Positions 1 to 8,438 of a stretch of 64,000 nucleotides of DNA are shown piece by piece. Source of the DNA: Pseudoduganella umbonata (GTDB taxonomy: Bacteria > Pseudomonadota > Gammaproteobacteria > Burkholderiales > Burkholderiaceae_D); NCBI RefSeq assembly GCF_014192225.1, contig NZ_JACHXS010000013.1, forward strand, positions 1 through 64,000, read 5' to 3'. How positions within the stretch are numbered: position 1 is the stretch's first letter; every line of letters begins with the position of its first letter. The translations under genes were made by a program, and so were the position numbers. The notes beneath the pieces were generated by a model. It did no database searches, had not been told where the DNA came from, and saw only the letters and a program-made list of their open reading frames with translations.

Positions 1-40
1 ATAGTGCTGCAACCAGTGTGAAAGTAGGTTATCGTCAGGC
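1..40 (+). rRNA. rrf: 5S ribosomal RNA, 3' end only
   Basis: The first 40 bases read as the tail of a bacterial 5S rRNA: the segment GTGAAAGTAGGTTATCGTCA followed by GGC is the conserved 3' arm (compare the usual ending GAGAGTAGGtCATCGTCAGGC). A strong terminator follows ten bases later, as expected at the end of an rRNA operon. The rest of the operon lies outside the window. Confidence 0.8.
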
Positions 41-50
41 TGTTATATAG

Positions 51-87
51 AAAAACCCCGCTAGCGTGTGCTGGCGGGGTTTTTTGC
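51..87 (+). terminator. rho-independent terminator of the rRNA operon
   Basis: A GC-rich hairpin with arms CCCCGCTAGC and GCTGGCGGGG around a short loop is followed by a run of six or more T, and preceded by an A run that would let it act in both directions. It sits just after the 5S rRNA tail. Confidence 0.85.
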
Positions 88-201
88 TTTGGAACGCATA
101 CTTAGCATTACGCCGGACTTGGCTCCAGTTCCCGGGTTTTAGTGCTCCGCCGGGCATTGCCCGACCTCGCTCTGGTTGTAATCGCTGCGGATTCGGACCG
201 C

Positions 202-268
202 AAAACCGGTGACAGGCACCAGTTTCTTGGAAATGTTTCAAAATAATAGGTGTCTGTCACCGGTTTTG
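202..268. repeat. dispersed palindromic repeat, copy 1
   Basis: Two inverted copies of a motif face each other: AAAACCGGTGACAGGCACC at 202-220 and GGTGTCTGTCACCGGTTTT at 249-267, separated by a spacer containing GAAATGTTTC. The same motif with the same type of spacer recurs at about 33.3 kb and 45.3 kb, and with a different core at about 56.4 kb, always between genes. Confidence 0.8.
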
Positions 269-310
269 AACTCATGCGTTGCATCCGGATGCACACTCGC
301 TGAACCATTG

Positions 311-346
311 AAAAAGCCCCTGTCCAGTGGCATGGCAGGGGCTTTT
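311..346. terminator. bidirectional rho-independent terminator
   Basis: The arms AAAAAGCCCCTG and CAGGGGCTTTTT form a perfect hairpin with T runs on both strands. It lies directly after the minus-strand DUF1840 gene (stop at 382) and can also stop read-through from the rRNA operon. Confidence 0.8.
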
Positions 347-381
347 TGCTTGGTGTGCGGGAACGAAAGCGGTATGACGGC

Positions 382-732
382 TCAGATTCCCCAGACGATG
401 TTGTCGCCGCCATCCCGTGCCGCGCGCAGCATTTCCAGCAGCGGGTAGGCACGCTGCGCGAAGCCGATATGGTTTTTATCCGCCATTTCGGCTGTCTCAT
501 CCTCATCCTGGAGGTGATGCGCATGCGAATGGTTGGCATGTGCGGCATCCACTTCCGGATGCAGTTTGCTGAGGGCGACTTCCTGCTCGAGCAATTGCAA
601 CGCATGAGCAGCCTCGGCTGCCGTGATGACACCACGCGTGTGGTTCTTGTTCAGCACATCCAGGATCCGTTCGGCATGTTCCTGGTACATCGTGACCTCG
701 GGCGAGGATTTGGATTTGAATGTGATTAACAT
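382..732 (-). CDS. DUF1840 domain-containing protein
   Basis: This 116-residue soluble protein opens with MLITFKSKSSPEVTMY and contains NHTRGVITAAEAAHALQLLE, which matches the small DUF1840 family common in Burkholderiales; its function is unknown. A His-rich stretch (HANHSHAHHLQDEDE, about residues 66-80) follows and might bind metal, which is inference. It stands alone, with a bidirectional terminator just past its stop and the lipoprotein gene upstream on the same strand. Length fits the family. Confidence 0.85.
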   Translation of the reverse strand: MLITFKSKSSPEVTMYQEHAERILDVLNKNHTRGVITAAEAAHALQLLEQEVALSKLHPEVDAAHANHSHAHHLQDEDETAEMADKNHIGFAQRAYPLLEMLRAARDGGDNIVWGI

Positions 733-810
733 GGCGCTTCCTGATATGTTGTTTTAGTGCTTCAACGATATCACGGTGTGCCAGGAGCCATCGGCGCGCA
801 CGCGATCGTT

Positions 811-1314
811 TCAGTCCAGCTTAAATGAACGGATGAAAGTGTCAATGTTCTCCGCCTCGACAGCATTGTCGGGCCCAACGACCACCACCTGATACGCCCG
901 CTTCTCGCGCGCGACGAATCTGGCGTGCAACTGCATCGGCCGGCCGTTGTTCGCGCCATGCGCCTCGATGTCGACACCATCGTCCCGCGAGGCTTCCTTC
1001 GAAACACTACCGCCGATATTGCGCACCATGGACGTTTGCATCGCACGGGCGGCCTGCTCGGCTTGGGACGCATCCGCCAGCATGGCACTGCCGACGGCGA
1101 ATACGGTACCGTCGACTTCGGCGGCCGTCATCGTCATCGATGTCTCGCGGCCGTCGAGCAAGACCTTGCGCGTATGGGTGGCTGGCTTGGCCGGGAACAG
1201 TACCGAATATCGTGCATCTGCCGCACGGTAATCGCGCCAGTTGAACTTCGGGCTGCAGGCGCTGACCGCCGTGGCGAGGGCCACTGCCAGCGGGATCGAA
1301 AGATGATGTCTCAT
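811..1314 (-). CDS. conserved lipoprotein of unknown function
   Basis: The start at 1314 gives 167 residues beginning MRHHLSIPLAVALATAVSAC, a typical lipoprotein signal with Cys20 as the lipidation site (lipobox VSAC). The mature part (SPKFNWRDYRAADARYSVLF then PAKP) is a small periplasmic domain of a kind frequent in Oxalobacteraceae hypothetical lipoproteins. An in-frame longer reading frame runs back into comM, but the signal peptide decides the start. No specific function can be assigned. It is downstream of comM on the same strand, with about 60 bases between them. Confidence 0.75.
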   Translation of the reverse strand: MRHHLSIPLAVALATAVSACSPKFNWRDYRAADARYSVLFPAKPATHTRKVLLDGRETSMTMTAAEVDGTVFAVGSAMLADASQAEQAARAMQTSMVRNIGGSVSKEASRDDGVDIEAHGANNGRPMQLHARFVAREKRAYQVVVVGPDNAVEAENIDTFIRSFKLD

Positions 1315-1373
1315 GCACCGATGGTAGCAGTGTCGCGCGACCGGCGCCATCGCGGCGGTGCCTGGAACATGCG

Positions 1374-2032
1374 TCAGGAAGAGCGCAGGACGCGGCGGAA
1401 CTGAACGGCCTCCAGAATGTGTTTGACCTGCACGGCGTCGGTACCGGCCAGGTCCGCAATCGTCCGCGCTACCCGCAGCACGCGGTGATAAGCACGGGCT
1501 GACCAGTGAAATTGCAGCATTGCTTTCTGCAACATCTCCTGTCCGCTGGGCTCCGGTTTGCAATAACGGTCGATCTCGCGTGAGCTCAGGTACCGGTTGC
1601 TCTTGCCCTGGCGGGCAAGTTGCCGCTGGAATGCTGCCTCCACCCTTGCCGCGATGACCTGTGAAGACTCGCCATCTTCGGCCGTGTGCAGGCTTTCCGT
1701 CGGTACCGGGCCGACATCGATCTGCATGTCGATGCGGTCCAGCAGCGGACCGGAAATACGCCCCTGGTAGCGGTCGATCGCATCTTGCGAGCATTTGCAT
1801 TTGCCTGACTTTTGGCCGTGGTAGCCGCACGGGCACGGGTTCATCGCCGCCACGAGCTGGAAGCGCGCCGGAAACTCGGCCTGGCGGGCCGCGCGCGAAA
1901 TCGTCACGCGGCCGGATTCGAGCGGTTCGCGCAGCACTTCGAGCACGCGGCGGTCGAACTCCGGCAATTCGTCGAGGAACAGTACACCGCAATGGGCCAG
2001 CGAGATCTCGCCCGGCCGGGGTACGCTGCCGC
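1374..2032 (-). pseudogene. comM: comM (YifB family), 3' part, cut off by the transposon
   Basis: This is the C-terminal part of ComM, a Mg-chelatase-like AAA+ branch-migration helicase used in natural transformation. Just inside the junction it reads SVPRPGEISLAHCGVLFLDE, i.e. the Walker B region, then LPEFDRRVLEVLREPLESG and the AMNPCPCGYHG segment typical of the family. The 5' part with Walker A is at 27731-28588, 25.7 kb away. Joining the two through one GCCGC copy gives 286 + 218 codons including the stop, the normal length. The fragment has no start codon of its own that would give a functional protein. Confidence 0.95.
2028..2032. repeat. target-site duplication, left copy (GCCGC)
   Basis: GCCGC directly precedes the transposon end TGTCGATTC and is repeated after the other end (27731-27735). 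Five-base duplications are the signature of Tn7-type transposition. The site lies in codons for the VGGG stretch of ComM. Confidence 0.92.
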
Positions 2033-2141
2033 TGTCGATTCTATCTAAAAATGCGACTGTTACGCCTTGACGCTATAGCGGTTCGGGCGCACGATGAACA
2101 CCTAACCACGCGACCGGCTCCACCTAATCAGACGACTGGCT
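2033..2141. promoter_or_regulatory. transposon left end with likely TnsB-binding sites
   Basis: The 109 bases between the left tip and tnsA start with TGTCGATTCTATCTAAAAA and then GCGACT at 2053-2058. Related words occur at about 2107 (ACGCGACC) and 2132 (ACGACTGG). GCGACT is placed identically (positions 21-26) in the right end, which suggests the TnsB recognition core. The promoter of the tns operon must also lie here but is not clearly recognisable. Confidence 0.65.
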
Positions 2142-2822
2142 ATGGAAAAACAGGTAAATGCGAGACTGGATGAACTCAAGCCAGTGCGAAAAATTCGTTC
2201 GAACGGACGCTCCCTTACAGGGCGGCTAACTGTAGCTACCGGGCCAGGCGTAGCTTTCGAGTCGTCTCTGGAACGCGATTGGTTGATATGCCTCGACTTC
2301 AATCCGCAGGTGAAGCTCATCTTGGAGCAGCCCTTCACCGTCACCTATGAGACAGAGGGATGTACCCAGCGATATACGCCAGACGTCCTTGCGCAGTACG
2401 ACGATGTCGATGGGCTTACACCAATCATCGTCTATGAAGTCAAGTTGCTCGAAGACTTGCGCAAGAGCTGGTCGAAGTACCGCAAGCGATTTTCAGCGGC
2501 CGTGTCATTCTGTCGCGAGCGTGATTGGCGGTTTAAGATCGTCACCGAAAAGCACATCCGTACCCCGTTCCTTGAAAACGCCAAGTTCCTGCGCACGTAT
2601 AAGCGCAGTCCTGTCCAGCAGCTTTACAGAGACCAGTTGCTCTACAGCCTCAAGGCATTGGGACCGGCGACTCCACAGTCACTTCTGGCATTCTCGTATC
2701 TCCAATTCGAAAGCAAAATGGCGGCGTTACCGGAGCTTTGGCGCATGGTAGCTACCGGCGAGCTTGGGGCAGAGCTGTCGAAGCCGCTGACGATGTCGTC
2801 CCCGATTTGGATGCCGAAATGA
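2142..2822 (+). CDS. tnsA: TnsA-like transposon endonuclease
   Basis: This 226-residue protein is the endonuclease that cuts the 5' ends of a Tn7-like element, allowing cut-and-paste movement together with TnsB. The restriction-enzyme-like core is visible: Glu44 in FESSLERDW, Asp81 in YTPD, and Glu99/Lys101 in VYEVK, followed by a C-terminal helical region (about 150-226) that would contact TnsC. It is the first gene of the transposition operon and shares an ATGA overlap with tnsB. In the Tn6022 literature the equivalent gene is called tniC. All catalytic residues appear present. Confidence 0.9.
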   Translation: MEKQVNARLDELKPVRKIRSNGRSLTGRLTVATGPGVAFESSLERDWLICLDFNPQVKLILEQPFTVTYETEGCTQRYTPDVLAQYDDVDGLTPIIVYEVKLLEDLRKSWSKYRKRFSAAVSFCRERDWRFKIVTEKHIRTPFLENAKFLRTYKRSPVQQLYRDQLLYSLKALGPATPQSLLAFSYLQFESKMAALPELWRMVATGELGAELSKPLTMSSPIWMPK

Positions 2823-4747
2823 GGAGTGATAATCGCATTCACAAAGCCTTTTATACGGCTGAACCAGGCCAGCTGGTGACTTCCGGAGGACGCCGGTATC
2901 GCATTACGCACCTCGTATCGGTCGACAGTGTTTTTGCTGTCGACTTGGAGACCAACGAGAGTACGCGACTGCGCATTGATACACTCGACTTCACGCCAGT
3001 CCTGGAAGATGCTGCGGCAAAGGCCGAGGTGCCGCGGAAAGACCTGGCGCAATACAGCGACGAGGAATGGGCGGAGGCTCAACGCCGGATGCAAGCCATC
3101 AAGCCGCTGCTCGATCGCCCAATGCGCCCTCGTTCCGAGACTGAGAAGATTGCTCAAGGTGTGGGTGTTCACGTTTCTACGCTGTACAAATGGCTCAAGG
3201 CGTACCAGCTGGCAGGCCACGTTTCTGCGCTCGTTCCCAGTAAGCCTGGACGTCGAACAGGGGTGCGATTGCTGACCGACGAGCAGGAAAAACTGATCGA
3301 GTCCGTCATCGCGGACGACTTTCTGACCAAACAGCGCAACAAACCCCAGCACATCGTCGACGAAGTCAATCGCCGGGCCCGGCTAGCAAAGATACCTGCT
3401 CCGCATGCCAATACGGTGCGTAATCGTCTCAAGTCGCTGCCAGCACGCCAGACGCTTCGCGAGCGAGGACGCCGCGATCTCGCTCGGGGGTTGTATGAAC
3501 CCATCAAGGGAGAATTCCCAGGAGCAGACTTCCCGCTGGCCATCGTTCAGATCGACCATACCCCTGCAGACATCATCGTTGTCGATGAGGCTCACAGGCG
3601 GCCAATCGGGCGGCCCTGGCTGACGCTGGCGATCGACACCTATAGCCGAATGATTGTCGGCTTGTACCTGACGTTTGAAAAGCCCAGTTCCACGTCCGTT
3701 GCGATGTGCCTGGCCAATGCTATATGTCCGAAGCGAGAATATCTCGCGACGCTTGGCGTCGCCGGTGAGTGGCCTGTCTGGGGTGTGATGAATGTGCTGC
3801 ACCTCGACAACGCCAAGGAATTTCATGGCGCTGTCCTAGAGCGCGGCTGTGAAGAGTACAACATTGATTTGCAGTGGCGGCGACCAGGGGTCCCCGAGGA
3901 TGGTGGGACAATCGAGCGCATGATGGGAACGGTGGCCAATCAGGTACACAAGTGGCCGGGTACAACCTTCTCCAATCCGCAAAAGCGAAAGGGGTACGAC
4001 TCGGAGGCTGAAGCTGCACTGACCTTGGCTGAGTTCGAGCGCAACCTGGTTGACTTCATCGTGAATGTGTACCACCAGCGTCGTCACGCCCAACTCGGAA
4101 TGGCACCAATCAAGAAATGGGCTGATGGCGTGGCAGGCGACGCGACGCGACCTGGCAAAGGCATTCCGGCTGTACCAGCCGATCCCATGCGACTGCGGCT
4201 GGACTTCATGCCCATCTTCTACCGGTCGGTCCAGCAGTACGGCATCCAGATTGATCTCATCAATTACTATGACAAGGTCCTCAACCCTTATATCAACTCG
4301 ACTGATCCAAATGACGAGAAGAAGCGCCGGCAGTTTCTAATTCGACGCGATCCGCGGGACATCAGCAAAATCTACTTCTTCGATCCACTGAGCGAAGGCT
4401 ACGTGCAAATTCCGTATCGCGACATTGGACATCCTCCGATGAGCGCCTGGGAATTGAAGGATATTCAGCGCGAGCTTCGGGAGAAGGGCCGACGTGACAT
4501 CGACGAAAATGCGATTTTCGAGGCGCTCGGACGCATGCGCGCGATGGTGGAAAGCGCCGTTCACAAGACCAAATCGGCGCGTCGGCAGGCGACCAGAAAT
4601 CCAGCCAAGATGAAACACAGCCAGGATGGGCAGAAGCCGATCGAAGTTATCCTTGAGACCGAGCAGAAGCACAAGCAACCGGTGCTCGATGACGATCCCT
4701 TCGCGCAGCCAGTCGTTCCCTTTGACGATATATCGGTGTATCGATGA
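2819..4747 (+). CDS. tnsB: TnsB/TniA-like DDE transposase
   Basis: The start at 2819 overlaps the tnsA stop (ATGA) and gives 642 residues; a start at 2738 is possible but would overlap tnsA by 85 bases. The protein binds the transposon ends and joins the 3' ends to target DNA. A helix-turn-helix lies near residues 108-130 (IAQGVGVHVSTLYKWLKAYQ). The RNase H-like core has Asp246 (VQIDHTP), Asp330 (LHLDNAKEF) and Glu366 (GGTIERMMG), the D-D-35-E spacing of the rve integrase superfamily. A Mu-type C-terminal domain and a polar tail follow; the tail usually recruits TnsC. The protein looks intact. Confidence 0.95.
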   Translation: MRSDNRIHKAFYTAEPGQLVTSGGRRYRITHLVSVDSVFAVDLETNESTRLRIDTLDFTPVLEDAAAKAEVPRKDLAQYSDEEWAEAQRRMQAIKPLLDRPMRPRSETEKIAQGVGVHVSTLYKWLKAYQLAGHVSALVPSKPGRRTGVRLLTDEQEKLIESVIADDFLTKQRNKPQHIVDEVNRRARLAKIPAPHANTVRNRLKSLPARQTLRERGRRDLARGLYEPIKGEFPGADFPLAIVQIDHTPADIIVVDEAHRRPIGRPWLTLAIDTYSRMIVGLYLTFEKPSSTSVAMCLANAICPKREYLATLGVAGEWPVWGVMNVLHLDNAKEFHGAVLERGCEEYNIDLQWRRPGVPEDGGTIERMMGTVANQVHKWPGTTFSNPQKRKGYDSEAEAALTLAEFERNLVDFIVNVYHQRRHAQLGMAPIKKWADGVAGDATRPGKGIPAVPADPMRLRLDFMPIFYRSVQQYGIQIDLINYYDKVLNPYINSTDPNDEKKRRQFLIRRDPRDISKIYFFDPLSEGYVQIPYRDIGHPPMSAWELKDIQRELREKGRRDIDENAIFEALGRMRAMVESAVHKTKSARRQATRNPAKMKHSQDGQKPIEVILETEQKHKQPVLDDDPFAQPVVPFDDISVYR

Positions 4748-5634
4748 CGACAGTCCTATCTCACCTTGCGCCTGATGCTATGGCCGCTCTTGAGCTGCCA
4801 TCCGACGAACGGGATGACTTTTGCAAAAAAGACCGGTGGATCGGCTATGAAAGAGCGACGCAGATCATGCAACAACTCGATGAGGTGCTGCTCTACCCTC
4901 GTACACTACGCATGCCAAATGTGCTCATTGTTGGACAAAGTGGCAATGGCAAGAGCGCAATCCTCAAGCAGTTCTGTGACCGGCACCCTGTCCAGATCAC
5001 CGCGGCAGGCGACCCCGTTGCGCCCGTGCTGCCAATCTCCATGCCTGAAACGCCAGACGAAGCAGAAATTTGGTCCGAGATACTTTGGGCCTTGGGCGTC
5101 TCCCACGGGGAGCGCGATTCCACCAAGGTCCCGAAGTCCAACGCAAAGTCCGTCATGAAGTATGCGAACATTCGTGTGCTGGCGATCGATGAGTTCAACA
5201 ACCTGGTATACGCCGGCCGTCGTGCTGCTGACATCCTGGCATTGATCAAAGGGATCAGTAACGATCTCAAGATTTCCATTGTCGCAGCTGGCACCCAGGC
5301 AGCGATCAACGCGCTCAATTCCGAGCCGCAGATGAAGTCCCGCTTCGAGCCGGCAGCACTTGATCGGTGGCGTCTGGACACAACGTATCTTCGCTTCCTG
5401 GCCAGCTTCGAGCGCACCTTGCCCCTGGCTGAGCCATCGAACTTGGCCTCACGGGAACTGGCCCCGCTCATTTACGGTATCGGCGGCGAAACGATTGGTG
5501 GGACGGTGAAGCTTCTCAAGGCAGCGGCATGCAAGGCCATCGAGCTACAGCGCGAGTGTATCGACGCCGATGTGCTCAAGAAGGCCAACATTGTTCGGCG
5601 CGACGGCTGGGACGATGTGATGCGCCGGATATGA
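4744..5634 (+). CDS. tnsC: TnsC/TniB-like AAA+ transposition regulator
   Basis: This 296-residue ATPase forms the target-bound filament or ring that links the target selector to the transposase. It has Walker A GQSGNGKS at residues 64-71 and Walker B LAIDEF with Asp149/Glu150. Its length is nearer to TniB than to the larger TnsC of Tn7. The start codon overlaps the tnsB stop (ATGA), indicating translational coupling. The gene for the TniQ selector follows 11 bases downstream. Confidence 0.93.
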   Translation: MTTVLSHLAPDAMAALELPSDERDDFCKKDRWIGYERATQIMQQLDEVLLYPRTLRMPNVLIVGQSGNGKSAILKQFCDRHPVQITAAGDPVAPVLPISMPETPDEAEIWSEILWALGVSHGERDSTKVPKSNAKSVMKYANIRVLAIDEFNNLVYAGRRAADILALIKGISNDLKISIVAAGTQAAINALNSEPQMKSRFEPAALDRWRLDTTYLRFLASFERTLPLAEPSNLASRELAPLIYGIGGETIGGTVKLLKAAACKAIELQRECIDADVLKKANIVRRDGWDDVMRRI

Positions 5635-5645
5635 CGAGATGATCG

Positions 5646-6710
5646 GTGCGCATTCACGTCGAACCATTTTCTGATGAGCTGCTAAGTGCATATCTGGTTC
5701 GGTGCGCGCATGTGCTTGGCATCAGTCCTTACCGCTTCATCAAGGCTAGCGTGCCTGGCTGGCCTGCCTGGACAAGAGATATCGATCGCATTTGCGAAGA
5801 CGCCAAGTTGAGCGCCCTTGCAACCTGTATCGATGTAAGTCCATCGCGGCTGCGCGAGATGACGCTGTACCACGTGCAAAAGTGCCTTGCTGAGGCCCCT
5901 CGTGAGAGCCCTTTCGCTGTGACGACCCTGATCAACGCAATCGGCGCAAGAAGCCGCGAGCGTCGGTACGCTGGTTTGCAGTTCTGCCCGCTTTGCCTTC
6001 TTGAGAAGCCTACCTTTGTGCGGTCATGGCGTCTTTCGTTCATGACGATTTGCGATCAGCATATCTGCTGCCTATCGGACAGATGCTCTCGATGCGGATC
6101 GCAAGTCATCCCGTTCCAGTGCAGACAATCGCTCACCCGATGCTATCGCTGTGGAGGCATGCTATCGAGGATGGTCGACGTCAGCGTGGGGCGGGCACTG
6201 CTGTATGCGTTGCAGGCCCAGATGATGCTGTCCCAGGCGTTTGTTGAAAGTGTCCCGCTTGCTGGACGCCCGGTCTCACCGCCTGATTTTCTACGCGGTT
6301 GTGCAGTATTGCTGCATGCGATCAAGGCCTGCTTGCGCACGAAGCAGCTGACGGGGCCATGGGGAGAAGTCTCGGGTGAAGGACCGCGGTTAGAGTACCT
6401 TTCTGTGCAGCGCCGGGTGCAGTTGTTTGCGTTGCTGGGATGGCTCCTCGAAAATTGGCCAGAGCGGTGCATGGCGATTGCAAACCAGATCGGGCTACGT
6501 CAGATTCATTTCGAGCCTTGCGCGAACCGGCCGGCGTGGATCGTCGAGATTGTCGAACAGCTGACGCCACGCAGCCGGCCGCCTCGCAAGAGATGGACGG
6601 CGACACTGACGAAAGGGGTTCGCACGATAGAATCCAATGGCGGTGCATCCTGCCGGAGCGAACGCGCCGCAGTTCTTTTACGCGCTGTACGGGACTACCA
6701 TGGGAACTGA
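5646..6710 (+). CDS. tniQ: TniQ/TnsD-family target-site selector
   Basis: The 354-residue product starts at a GTG with the family opening MRIHVEPFSDELLSAYLVRC. A zinc-binding region follows: Cys114/Cys117 (CPLC), Cys136, His139 and Cys147/Cys150. TniQ/TnsD proteins recognise the attachment site and recruit TnsC, so this is the candidate for choosing comM, alone or with the next gene. In Tn6022 the equivalent is tniD. The C-terminal third (R/K-rich) is probably DNA-binding. Its end overlaps the start of the next gene. Confidence 0.9.
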   Translation: MRIHVEPFSDELLSAYLVRCAHVLGISPYRFIKASVPGWPAWTRDIDRICEDAKLSALATCIDVSPSRLREMTLYHVQKCLAEAPRESPFAVTTLINAIGARSRERRYAGLQFCPLCLLEKPTFVRSWRLSFMTICDQHICCLSDRCSRCGSQVIPFQCRQSLTRCYRCGGMLSRMVDVSVGRALLYALQAQMMLSQAFVESVPLAGRPVSPPDFLRGCAVLLHAIKACLRTKQLTGPWGEVSGEGPRLEYLSVQRRVQLFALLGWLLENWPERCMAIANQIGLRQIHFEPCANRPAWIVEIVEQLTPRSRPPRKRWTATLTKGVRTIESNGGASCRSERAAVLLRAVRDYHGN

Positions 6711-8199
6711 TCCAAAGTTTGGCCGCTTTTGCGACGAGTGCGGTAGCCTGTTCAAGAAAGCGCATCGCATCCACAAGTCGCGTGAATATTGCTCGACGTG
6801 TTATCGCAGGGTCTTTATCCGCGTTCCATGTGCCAAGTGCAATGCGACCGTTCGCGCTCACAAGAATGCGCAGGGTGCTCCCCTATGTCATGCGTGCGTA
6901 GCAGCAGAACGTGTGTGTATGCGCTGCACCAAGCCGGTCCCGAAAGCGGGTCGGCTCGTTGGAGAGCAGGCGGTCTGCCCATCCTGTGTACCGTACTTCA
7001 AGGACAAGGAGCATTGTGCCCAATGTGGCGCCGAGAGCAGCCGCCTGTCGACGATGCCGTCGGCAGGCATTGATGTCAAAATCTGTGAGAGTTGCCGAAA
7101 CCAATACACCCATAAAACCTGTTCGGTTTGCCGGAAGTACCGAAAGGTCTCAGCGATCATTGACGGCAGGGCATACTGCAACGGGTGCCATGTCGATCCA
7201 GGCGTCAGCCATGCATGTCCGACGTGCGCCAGCCTAGTGTTTGGTGCGGGTCAGTCGCGTTGCCGCGCCTGTACAAACGAGGAAGCGATACAGCGTGAAG
7301 TCGCGCTGTCCCAGCACGTATTTGAGCATGCCTGGGCGGGCGACGTTTGGAATGCATTCGGGACCTGGTTGTATCAACGCGATCCTGGCAAGCCGCGCCT
7401 GCTGCACGTCCTTCGATCACATCAGCCGTTCTTCGAAAGAGTCGATGCAAACTTCCAATCGAGCGCTGAGCTGACTGGCGTTGCCCTGTTGCGCCTGTTC
7501 GGGACGGCGCAGTGCCGGAAGCATCTGCTTCCAATTCAGTTTTTACAGCAATCTCACGGCGTAGTCCTTGCAACCCAAGAGAAGACCCAATCAGCAGAGT
7601 CCGATCGCATTGCGTCCATCTTGGTGCAGGCACGTCGTGAACCGTGGGTTGGCGTGCTCGATGCTTACAGCGAGCATCTGGCCGCGGCCGGCCTTGCAAC
7701 ACGTACGTCGCGCATGTACCTCGCCGCTGCGGCCTCAGTGCTAAGAGAACTAGGCGTGATCGACCAGCCTTGGCCGCATAGCACGTTGGAAGGGTATCTT
7801 GCAAAGCATCCGGGAGCGAAAAACAACGTGAGCCGATTCGTGACCTTTTGCCGCGAGGTCCTCAGGTGGGACGTGCGGCTTGCAGAACCTGCGCCACTGG
7901 TTCGTCCGCTTGACGACCCTGCCAGATCGGTGAGCAAGTTAGCCAAGTCGCTGCGCAAAGCCGAAGCGGTTGGCGTCGCGAAGGCAAGCAAGAGACTCGT
8001 CGTGACCGTCCTGGTCACGGCGCTTGGGGTATCGGAAAAACGGTTCCAGTCCTTGAATGCATCTAACTTCGAACGACAGGCTGGAGCGATCACACTTCGT
8101 CTTGACGCTGAGCAGATCCTCTTGCCGCCTGAACTGGTGCCTTACGCTGAAAGACTCATGGTATTGAACGAGGGCACGCACGACACAGAGCCTGTCTAA
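6700..8199 (+). CDS. zinc-ribbon-array protein with recombinase-like domain (TniE-like position)
   Basis: With a start at 6700 (overlapping tniQ by 11 bases) it has 499 residues; an earlier start at 6637 is possible. Roughly the first 190 residues hold about a dozen CxxC pairs (CDEC, CSTC, CAKC, CHAC, CMRC, CPSC, CAQC, CESC, CSVC, CNGC, CPTC, CRAC), i.e. five or six zinc ribbons in tandem. Around residues 310-390 the segment LDAYSEHLAAAGLATRTSRM and following resembles the SAM-like core-binding domain of tyrosine recombinases. No R..HxxR..Y catalytic set is evident, so it is probably a DNA-binding target factor. Its place as fifth gene of the operon matches tniE of Tn6022; that identity is inferred. 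Confidence 0.8.
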   Translation: MGTDPKFGRFCDECGSLFKKAHRIHKSREYCSTCYRRVFIRVPCAKCNATVRAHKNAQGAPLCHACVAAERVCMRCTKPVPKAGRLVGEQAVCPSCVPYFKDKEHCAQCGAESSRLSTMPSAGIDVKICESCRNQYTHKTCSVCRKYRKVSAIIDGRAYCNGCHVDPGVSHACPTCASLVFGAGQSRCRACTNEEAIQREVALSQHVFEHAWAGDVWNAFGTWLYQRDPGKPRLLHVLRSHQPFFERVDANFQSSAELTGVALLRLFGTAQCRKHLLPIQFLQQSHGVVLATQEKTQSAESDRIASILVQARREPWVGVLDAYSEHLAAAGLATRTSRMYLAAAASVLRELGVIDQPWPHSTLEGYLAKHPGAKNNVSRFVTFCREVLRWDVRLAEPAPLVRPLDDPARSVSKLAKSLRKAEAVGVAKASKRLVVTVLVTALGVSEKRFQSLNASNFERQAGAITLRLDAEQILLPPELVPYAERLMVLNEGTHDTEPV

Positions 8200-8340
8200 C
8201 TCAGTGATGCGCCGAGGCTACCGTCGTCTGGCCATGCGTGTCGTTCCACGGCAAGTCACTACTCCGTCTAGGCCAATTAGCGGATAATGCCATAGAGATT
8301 TCTATATTTTTGTGTGTCTATGTGAGGAACAATCTCAAAA

Positions 8341-8387
8341 TATCGATGTACTGATATTTTTGGCGTGCTCTATCGATGTACTGATAT
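8341..8387 (+). promoter_or_regulatory. paired 17-bp operator-like boxes upstream of the Septu-like operon
   Basis: TATCGATGTACTGATAT occurs twice, at 8341-8357 and 8371-8387, exactly 30 bases apart (about three helical turns). Each box is itself partly symmetric (ATATC or CTATC against GATAT around TGTAC). The surrounding 8200-8438 is AT-rich and gene-free and must carry the operon promoter. No regulator gene is adjacent, so the binding protein is unknown; a host factor is possible. Confidence 0.65.
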
Positions 8388-8438
8388 CTAGCGACCTCAT
8401 CTATTGTTTCAAATTAGCAAGATACTTAGGGTAGCGTA

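Noticed and set aside
108..635. 175-codon minus-strand frame overlapping the DUF1840 gene
   Set aside because: It overlaps a recognised family in another frame and runs through a terminator and a repeat.
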